Positions 7,094 to 12,128 of a stretch of DNA of 12,128 bases are shown piece after piece. The position numbers were made by a program, and so were the translations under genes. Position 1 is the stretch's first letter, and each line of letters begins with the position of its first letter. The notes beneath the pieces were generated by a model. That model made no database searches and had not been told where the DNA came from. It saw only the letters and a list, made by a program, of their open reading frames with translations. The DNA comes from CAYLYM01 sp964387645 (GTDB lineage Bacteria; Calditrichota; Calditrichia; RBG-13-44-9). Location: the NCBI GenBank assembly GCA_964387645.1, contig CAYLYM010000118.1:1-12128 (forward strand), given 5' to 3'.

Positions 7094-8101
7094 ATGATAG
7101 AAGCACTCTTTTATAAACCATTAGAAAATGGCCGGGTTCAGTGCACTCTTTGTCCTAGATACTGTAAAATAAAACCTGGTCAACATGGATTTTGCTATGT
7201 TCGTAAAAATATCGACGGGAAGTTATATTCATTATCCTATTCCAAACCTTTTGCAATCAATGTAGACCCGATCGAGAAAAAGCCACTCTTTCATGTTTTA
7301 CCCGGGACAAAAATTTTATCTCTTGGTACAGCGGGATGCAATATGGCTTGTAAGTTTTGCCAAAACTGGGACTTATCAAAAGCCAAATTAGATCAACAGC
7401 GAGCAATGGACATTCCGCCTTTCCGAATTGTACAGATGGCCTTGCATTATAACACACCTTCACTGGCTTATACTTACAACGAACCAACAGTATTTGCCGA
7501 ATATGTGATGGAAATTGCTAAACTTGGAAAAGAATACAATTTAAAAAATGTTATGGTTACCAATGGTTATATAACTCCTGAAGCAATTCCAACAGTTTAT
7601 GCCAACATCGATGCAGCTAATGTTGATTTGAAAGCTTTTAATCAAAAATTTTATAGTTCACTAACACTCTCAAAGTTGGAACCTGTGTTAAACACATTAA
7701 AAATTCTTAAATCACTCGGGATCTGGATTGAGATAACAAATTTAATTATTCCTAACCATAATGATTCTTTAAATGAGATCACTTCAATGTGTGAATGGAT
7801 TTTAACAGAGTTAGGTGAATATATTCCACTTCATTTTACTGCATTTCATCCAGACTATAAACTTACAGCAGAACCTCCCACCAAACCAAGTTTATTGCTC
7901 AAAGCTCAAAAGAGGGCTTTAGAAATAGGACTAAAATATGTATATGTTGGTAATATAGCTCACCCCGAAGCATCGAATACTTATTGTCATAATTGTAAAA
8001 CAATATTGATTCAAAGGGATTGGTACCGTACTCAGATATTGAATTTTCAAGATGGTCGCTGTCAAGTTTGTGGAGAAAGCATACCAGGCATTTTTGCTTG
8101 A
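7094..8101 (+). CDS. amrS: AmmeMemoRadiSam system radical SAM enzyme
   Basis: Cytoplasmic radical SAM protein related to pyruvate formate-lyase activating enzyme, 335 residues. The [4Fe-4S] cluster motif CxxxCxxC is C82-C86-C89 (GCNMACKFCQNWD), followed by the YTYNEP stretch (126-131) typical of the PflA/AmrS group. Two further cysteine sets are seen: C17, C20, C24 and C34 at the N-terminus, and C298-C301 with C323-C326 at the C-terminus ending in a GESIPGIF motif. This three-part cysteine pattern distinguishes AmrS from ordinary PflA activators, which are shorter. In many genomes AmrS occurs with Memo-like and AMMECR1-like proteins; its physiological reaction is not well established. Neither partner is encoded within this window. 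The ATG at 7094 is preceded by AAAAGGG with nine intervening bases, an acceptable ribosome binding site. No formate-lyase gene or other glycyl-radical enzyme is adjacent, arguing against a PflA role. Confidence 0.9.
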   Translation: MIEALFYKPLENGRVQCTLCPRYCKIKPGQHGFCYVRKNIDGKLYSLSYSKPFAINVDPIEKKPLFHVLPGTKILSLGTAGCNMACKFCQNWDLSKAKLDQQRAMDIPPFRIVQMALHYNTPSLAYTYNEPTVFAEYVMEIAKLGKEYNLKNVMVTNGYITPEAIPTVYANIDAANVDLKAFNQKFYSSLTLSKLEPVLNTLKILKSLGIWIEITNLIIPNHNDSLNEITSMCEWILTELGEYIPLHFTAFHPDYKLTAEPPTKPSLLLKAQKRALEIGLKYVYVGNIAHPEASNTYCHNCKTILIQRDWYRTQILNFQDGRCQVCGESIPGIFA

Positions 8102-8310
8102 CGCGCTACTTTATTTTTCGACAAATAAAACTTTCACCTGCATCACACCATATATTTTTCAAGGTCTGTCAAACTGTATTTCCTAACACAGAGTTATGCC
8201 ACAAAGCCGTTGATTAAGACATTTTGTCAAAAACACTTCTTAGAAAATTATAATATTTAATAGCATTTAATTATTTGTATTTAAAATCTTTACGACTTTT
8301 TATTTCATTC

Positions 8311-8326
8311 TGGCACTATTTTTGTT
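8311..8326 (+). promoter_or_regulatory. Possible sigma-54 (RpoN) promoter of the lon operon
   Basis: The sequence reads TGGCACTATTTTTGTT, compared with the -24/-12 consensus TGGCAC-N5-TTGCW. The whole -24 box matches and the spacing is correct (GG, ten bases, then G), but the -12 box has GT where GC is usual. Transcription would begin near 8336, about 27 bases before the small membrane protein start. If real, the cluster would need an enhancer-binding activator; no activator gene or clear upstream binding site is seen here. Confidence 0.4.
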
Positions 8327-8352
8327 GTTAATTAATGAACGATTAAAGCAAC

Positions 8353-8360
8353 GGAGGTGA
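8353..8360 (+). promoter_or_regulatory. Strong ribosome binding site setting the start of the small membrane protein
   Basis: GGAGGTGA lies just before the ATG at 8363, with five bases between the GGAGG core and the start. A GTG at 8357 in the same frame overlaps this site and so is unlikely to be the start. Confidence 0.75.
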
Positions 8361-8362
8361 TA

Positions 8363-8605
8363 ATGAGAGATTTTTTATTTGGATTCTTTAACTCTTATCG
8401 AGATCAAAACTGGATTTACTTAATGATTACTGGTGCTGTTTTTTTACTCACAGGTATTCTTATAGTTTTAGTACCTGAAATTTTAGTAGCATTTATTGCT
8501 TCTATCTTTTTTGTTGTTGGTTTCTCTTTTCTTTATATTGGTTGGAAATTAAAGAAAAGTCAAAATAAGGCTTATCGAGCCAACATTAATTATTTCGATT
8601 TATAA
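8363..8605 (+). CDS. Small two-helix membrane protein of unknown function
   Basis: An 80-residue protein that I do not recognise as a named family. The ATG at 8363 is preferred over the in-frame GTG at 8357 because GGAGGTGA immediately precedes it. There are two strongly hydrophobic segments, at about 17-37 and 40-62, joined by a short VPE turn; together they form a helical hairpin. A basic stretch follows (WKLKKSQNK, 61-69), which suggests by the positive-inside rule that both ends face the cytoplasm. There is no cleavable signal peptide or cysteine. Only 18 bases separate its stop from the lon start, so the two are almost certainly cotranscribed; a link to membrane stress or to Lon recruitment is possible but not shown. 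It faintly resembles half of a DUF308/HdeD-type unit, a comparison I hold with low confidence. Confidence 0.75.
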   Translation: MRDFLFGFFNSYRDQNWIYLMITGAVFLLTGILIVLVPEILVAFIASIFFVVGFSFLYIGWKLKKSQNKAYRANINYFDL

Positions 8606-8623
8606 AAAAAGAGGAGAATATTT

Positions 8624-11026
8624 ATGATCAGGATTGACAAAAATATAGACGAAATTCAAATACCAGAAGAACTACCCATTATCCCTGTACGGAATACTGT
8701 TTTCTTTCCTCATCAATTCATTCCGCTAGCAATAGGACGTTCGAAATCATTGCGACTAATAGAATATGCCATACAGGAGCACAGTTTAATAGGCGTGATT
8801 GCTCAAAAAGATGGTACAATTGATGAACCAACGGAAGATGATCTCTATCGAGTTGGAACTATTGCCAGAATTCTCAAGGTCATAGATTTACCCGACGGTA
8901 GCCGGAGTGCTTTTATTCAAGGTATTGCACGTTTTGTGGTTAAACGGTTTGTTAAAACTGACCCTTTTTTTGTTGCTAAGATAGAAGTGATTCGCGACGT
9001 TGAACCTGAGAATGCTATCAAAATTGAAGCATTTGCTACCAATTTGAAGAATCTATTTCAGAAGGCTTCTGATCTAGCTCCAGAAATTACTACCGAACAT
9101 CAGGCGATGGTATCAAACATTCATGAACCAGGGATAATAGCGGATATTATCATAGCCTTTTCAAATATTCCTGTACCAGAAAAACAGAGCATCCTTGAGA
9201 TTTTCGATATTGAAAAAAGATTAGACAGAGCAACGTATCTCTTTAATAAGTATTTGCAGACATTAGAGTTAGGCAAGAAAATACAGAATGAAGTACAAGA
9301 TGAAATCAGTAAAAATCAGCGCGAAATGTTTCTCCGCCAGCAACTAAAGGCTATTCAAAAAGAACTGGGTGAATACGACGAAACCAGTGATGTAGGTGAA
9401 TTGAAAAAGAAATTAGAAAAAGCAAATCTTCCTGAAGAGGTTCGTAAGGTAGCTGAAAAAGAATTAGACCGTTTAAGTCGGATGCACCCTGCATCTGCAG
9501 AATATACTGTTTCCAGAACCTATCTCGATTGGCTGATAGAATTACCATGGAACATTAGCACAGAAGATAATCTGGATATCGAAGCTGTTCAGAAAAAATT
9601 GGATAGCGACCATTATGGTCTGGAGAAGGTAAAAAAAAGAATTGTTGAATACCTGGCGGTACGTAAATTAAAGAATGACATGCGTGGTCCCATCCTGTGT
9701 TTTGTTGGACCACCGGGAGTGGGCAAAACATCCCTCGGTCGTTCTATTGCCGAAGCATTGGGGCGTAAATTTGTCCGAATTTCATTGGGCGGCGTAAGAG
9801 ATGAAGCTGAAATTCGTGGACACCGCCGTACCTATATCGGCGCTCTTCCTGGTAGAATCATCCAGGGAATTAAAAAGGCAGGCTCAAATAACCCGGTGTT
9901 TATGTTGGATGAAATCGACAAAGTGGGTGCGGACTTCCGAGGCGATCCTTCGGCAGCACTTCTAGAAGTATTAGACCCTGAACAAAATTTTGCTTTTAGC
10001 GACCATTATCTTGAAGTTCCTTTTGATTTGTCTAAAGTCATGTTTATTGCTACTGCAAACATTCAGGATACGATTATACCTGCTCTAAGAGACCGTATGG
10101 AAATCATTGAGATCCCAAGTTATATCGAGGAAGAAAAAGTTGAAATTGCCAAACGGTTCCTGGTACCAAAACAAATTAAAGAGCATGGTTTAAAGGAGGA
10201 ACAAATTCAATTTACCGAAGAGGCCTTGCACACAATCATAAACTCTTATACAAGAGAAGCTGGGGTTCGAAATTTAGAAAGACAAATTGCTACAATTTGT
10301 CGGGGAGTTGCTCGGGATGTAGCTTCTGGTAAGAAAGAACCAACAACCATAACGGCTGAAGTGGTATCTAATTTCCTGGGTCCAATCAAATACTTTAGCG
10401 AGGTGGCTGAACGCATTGACGAGCCAGGCATTGTGACAGGTTTGGCCTGGACCCCAATGGGTGGTGACATTTTGTTCATCGAAGTCACTAAAATGCCCGG
10501 TAAAGGTAACCTGAATATGACCGGTCAATTGGGTGATATTATGAAAGAATCGGCAAAAGCCGCTTTGAGTTATATTCGCGCACACTGTAAGGAATTTGGT
10601 TTGGAAGATAATTTCCAGGATAAAATAGATATCCACATTCATGTTCCAGCCGGCGCAATACCGAAAGATGGCCCTTCGGCCGGCATTACTATCTTCACGG
10701 CTTTACTTTCGCTTCTTACGGGACGTAAGGTTCGAAATGATATTGCCATGACCGGTGAGATTACCTTGCGTGGAAAGATTTTACCCGTTGGTGGTATTAA
10801 AGAAAAAGTGTTGGCAGCCCATCGTGCAGGAATTCGAACGGTGATTTTACCTGATCGAAATAAAACGGATATCGCAGAAATACCAGAAACGGTGAAAAAA
10901 GAGATGAAATTTATCTTTGTTAAGAATATGTACGAATTACTTAAACATGTTTTTAATGAAAAGAGAAAGAAACCTGTTATTGAAAGAGAAGGTGTTCTTC
11001 CACAAGCATCAGCCAAAACTCATTAA
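8624..11026 (+). CDS. lon: ATP-dependent protease Lon (LonA)
   Basis: Cytoplasmic ATP-dependent serine protease that degrades misfolded and selected regulatory proteins, 800 residues and full length for bacterial LonA. The N-terminal substrate-binding domain spans about 17-210, beginning LPIIPVRNTVFFPH. A helical linker follows (about 215-290), with QREMFLRQQLKAIQKELG. The AAA+ module has Walker A GPPGVGKT (362-369) and Walker B VFMLDE with D429 and E430. The protease domain (about 600-780) contains the Ser-Lys dyad: S685 in KDGPSAG and K728 in GGIKEK. The start ATG has GAGGAG seven bases upstream. It follows the small membrane protein by 18 bases and precedes a J-domain gene by 31 bases, which makes a quality-control operon. 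No CIRCE or HspR-type heat-shock operator is seen upstream; a sigma-54-like motif is the best candidate promoter. All key residues are present, so it should be active. Confidence 0.98.
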   Translation: MIRIDKNIDEIQIPEELPIIPVRNTVFFPHQFIPLAIGRSKSLRLIEYAIQEHSLIGVIAQKDGTIDEPTEDDLYRVGTIARILKVIDLPDGSRSAFIQGIARFVVKRFVKTDPFFVAKIEVIRDVEPENAIKIEAFATNLKNLFQKASDLAPEITTEHQAMVSNIHEPGIIADIIIAFSNIPVPEKQSILEIFDIEKRLDRATYLFNKYLQTLELGKKIQNEVQDEISKNQREMFLRQQLKAIQKELGEYDETSDVGELKKKLEKANLPEEVRKVAEKELDRLSRMHPASAEYTVSRTYLDWLIELPWNISTEDNLDIEAVQKKLDSDHYGLEKVKKRIVEYLAVRKLKNDMRGPILCFVGPPGVGKTSLGRSIAEALGRKFVRISLGGVRDEAEIRGHRRTYIGALPGRIIQGIKKAGSNNPVFMLDEIDKVGADFRGDPSAALLEVLDPEQNFAFSDHYLEVPFDLSKVMFIATANIQDTIIPALRDRMEIIEIPSYIEEEKVEIAKRFLVPKQIKEHGLKEEQIQFTEEALHTIINSYTREAGVRNLERQIATICRGVARDVASGKKEPTTITAEVVSNFLGPIKYFSEVAERIDEPGIVTGLAWTPMGGDILFIEVTKMPGKGNLNMTGQLGDIMKESAKAALSYIRAHCKEFGLEDNFQDKIDIHIHVPAGAIPKDGPSAGITIFTALLSLLTGRKVRNDIAMTGEITLRGKILPVGGIKEKVLAAHRAGIRTVILPDRNKTDIAEIPETVKKEMKFIFVKNMYELLKHVFNEKRKKPVIEREGVLPQASAKTH

Positions 11027-11057
11027 ATTTTCACAAGTGGAAAAGGGATGAGGGTGT

Positions 11058-11990
11058 ATGGAACAAATAAAGGATTATTACAAAATATTAGGCATCAGCG
11101 AAAACGCCACTGAGGAAGAAATCAAGAAGGCATACCGCAAGCTGGCTAAAGAATATCATCCGGATAAGAGGAAAGGAGATAAAGCGGCTGAAGAAAAATT
11201 TAAAGAAATCAGCGAAGCTTATGCTGTTTTGAGTAATCCAGAAAAAAGGAAACAATACGATATGCTGCGAAAGAATCCTTTTGCCGGTGGATTTCAATCG
11301 CAGAATTTTGGCCAGTCGGGCGGTTTCCGTATAAATTTCGAAGATTTTGGAAATGGTTTTAGCGGATTGGATGATCTTTTAGGAAGCTTTTTCAATTTTG
11401 GTGGAAGGCACCAGAGGACTCATTTCGATTTCGGGGAGGATTTATTCGGACGTACTCGCAGACGACAGCCACAAAGAGGAGCAGATATCAGCACAGAAAT
11501 GACCATTGACTTCGAGTTGGCTGCCAAAGGTGGAGAAACGGTAGTTCGCACACCCAATGGAAAGCGGGTGAAAATAAAAATCCCTCCTGGTACGGAGGAT
11601 GGTAAAAAAATCAAAATTACCGGTCAGGGCTTTCCTTCTTATGATGGGGGTGCACCTGGTGATTTAATCATTACAATACGAGTTACTCCTCATCCGAAAT
11701 TTGAACGTAAGGGAAATGACATTTATTCTACAGAGAAAATCAACTTTGCCCAGGCCCTATTAGGTTCAGAAATAGAAGTTCGCACTATTGATGGCAAAAA
11801 AGTTAAATTGAAAATTCCTTCGGGAACCGACAGTGGAAAACTTTTCCGTCTCAAAGGCCTTGGAATTTCAAATTCCAATGGCAAAGGCGATCATTATGTT
11901 AAAATTGAGATAGAAGCACCTAAAAATTTAAGTCAAAGCTTGAAAAACGAATTTATGCATTGGGCGCAAAAAGCCGGATTAAAAAATTAA
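11058..11990 (+). CDS. cbpA: CbpA-type (class B) DnaJ co-chaperone
   Basis: J-domain co-chaperone that would stimulate DnaK ATPase activity and deliver unfolded clients, 310 residues. The J domain (1-70) contains the essential HPD motif at 34-36. A Gly/Phe-rich linker runs from about 74 to 131, with repeated GGF, FGNGF and NFGG units. Two C-terminal substrate-binding beta domains follow (about 143-210 and 218-290), each with the KIPPGT / KIPSGT type signature seen in DnaJ/CbpA. The CxxCxGxG zinc-finger repeats of canonical DnaJ are absent, so this is a class B protein like CbpA rather than the main DnaJ, and the tail after 290 is short. The ATG at 11058 follows purine-rich AAGGG and AGGG sites; nearby ATG and GTG codons upstream are out of frame. 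It is 31 bases downstream of lon with no terminator between, and a strong terminator follows it. The cbpA symbol reflects similarity of architecture only. Confidence 0.93.
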   Translation: MEQIKDYYKILGISENATEEEIKKAYRKLAKEYHPDKRKGDKAAEEKFKEISEAYAVLSNPEKRKQYDMLRKNPFAGGFQSQNFGQSGGFRINFEDFGNGFSGLDDLLGSFFNFGGRHQRTHFDFGEDLFGRTRRRQPQRGADISTEMTIDFELAAKGGETVVRTPNGKRVKIKIPPGTEDGKKIKITGQGFPSYDGGAPGDLIITIRVTPHPKFERKGNDIYSTEKINFAQALLGSEIEVRTIDGKKVKLKIPSGTDSGKLFRLKGLGISNSNGKGDHYVKIEIEAPKNLSQSLKNEFMHWAQKAGLKN

Positions 11991-12033
11991 CAAATTTTAG
12001 AAAATTAAATAAATTTTTAAATCTTTACTTTCG

Positions 12034-12066
12034 AAAAGAGCCTGATGAAATCAGGCTCTTTTTGTT
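12034..12066 (+). terminator. Intrinsic terminator of the small-protein/lon/cbpA operon
   Basis: The arms AAAAGAGCCTGA (12034-12045) and TCAGGCTCTTTT (12051-12062) pair perfectly over 12 bp; one more T-A pair closes a GAA loop. A T-rich run (TTTTTG then TTTT) follows the stem, the classic rho-independent form. It lies about 45 bases after the cbpA stop. The stem begins with a run of A, so it could also act on a convergent transcript from the right. The remaining bases to 12128 show no recognisable gene. Confidence 0.93.
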
Positions 12067-12128
12067 TTACTTCTCCTCTAAAAAAAAAATTGCATTAAAA
12101 AAGGTAAACCACACCCATTTATTCTTTA

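Larger units (their letters stand above)
8102..8362. other. Spacer between amrS and the small-protein/lon/cbpA operon
   Basis: This 261-bp stretch contains no gene that I can support. Right after the amrS stop there is a weak AT-only hairpin (TTTATTT / AAATAAA, 8110-8129) without a following T-run, so it is not a good terminator. The right part holds the sigma-54-like motif and the Shine-Dalgarno sequence of the next gene. An alternative sigma-70-like pair, TTGTAT and TTTTAT with a 17-base spacer, lies at about 8275-8303 and is weak. Confidence 0.55.

Noticed and set aside
7094..8101. Pyruvate formate-lyase activating enzyme
   Set aside because: The extra N- and C-terminal cysteine sets and the length fit AmrS, and no glycyl-radical enzyme gene is adjacent.
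8110..8129. Terminator after amrS
   Set aside because: The hairpin is made only of A-T pairs and is not followed by a T-run.
8187..8206. CACAGAG and CACAAAG near-repeat, like interspersed repeat debris seen in some genomes
   Set aside because: Only two imperfect 7-base units; too short to support a repeat element.
8357..8362. GTG at 8357 as the start of the small membrane protein
   Set aside because: It overlaps the GGAGGTGA ribosome binding site; the ATG at 8363 has ideal spacing.
10274..11016. Antisense frames of 122 and 125 residues opposite lon
   Set aside because: They lie opposite the highly conserved Lon protease domain and are shadows of it.

Overview
The window is 12.1 kb of bacterial chromosome with seven protein genes, one clear terminator and one long AT-rich gap. 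Most coding sequence is AT-rich and the intergenic DNA is very AT-rich. Several genes have strong Shine-Dalgarno sequences, and the families present (TrkH with extra N-terminal helices, AmmeMemoRadiSam radical SAM enzyme, class B DnaJ beside Lon, a DnaE2/DnaE3-like polymerase) suggest a lineage in or near the FCB/Calditrichota-Ignavibacteria part of the tree. That placement is an inference from gene style only. No rRNA, tRNA, CRISPR array, insertion sequence or phage gene is visible.

Layout. Positions 1-3406 (+) hold a DNA polymerase III alpha-type polymerase with intact PHP and catalytic residues, an unusual insert of about 90 residues, and no tail after its OB fold. It begins at an ATGA junction, so it may be coupled to a gene just left of the window. 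It is clearly more GC-rich than the rest. Its stop codon overlaps the stop of a convergent MalK/UgpC-type ABC ATPase (3403-4503, -), which starts at TTG behind a strong ribosome binding site. Upstream on the same strand is a TrkH/KtrB potassium transporter (4689-6446, -) with an added four-helix N-terminal domain resembling a voltage-sensor fold. Next comes a gap of about 650 bp with very low GC (6447-7093) that holds no convincing gene. It probably carries the trkH promoter and several AT-rich inverted repeats.

The right half reads on the + strand. The AmmeMemoRadiSam radical SAM enzyme AmrS (7094-8101) stands alone. After a 261-bp spacer with a sigma-54-like motif comes a compact protein quality-control cluster: an 80-residue two-helix membrane protein (8363-8605), the ATP-dependent protease Lon (8624-11026) and a CbpA-type J-domain co-chaperone (11058-11990). 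It is closed by a strong intrinsic terminator at 12034-12066.

How they work together. Lon degrades damaged or regulatory proteins and the J-protein hands unfolded substrates to DnaK, so the last three genes form a plausible stress operon, with the small membrane protein as an unexplained first member. The polymerase, ABC ATPase, K+ transporter and AmrS are each separated from their usual partners (ImuA/ImuB-type proteins, permeases, TrkA/KtrA, Memo/AMMECR1). I see no obviously new defence or mobile system. The most notable signals are the insert in DnaE, the sensor-like domain on TrkH, and the sigma-54-like element before the Lon operon.
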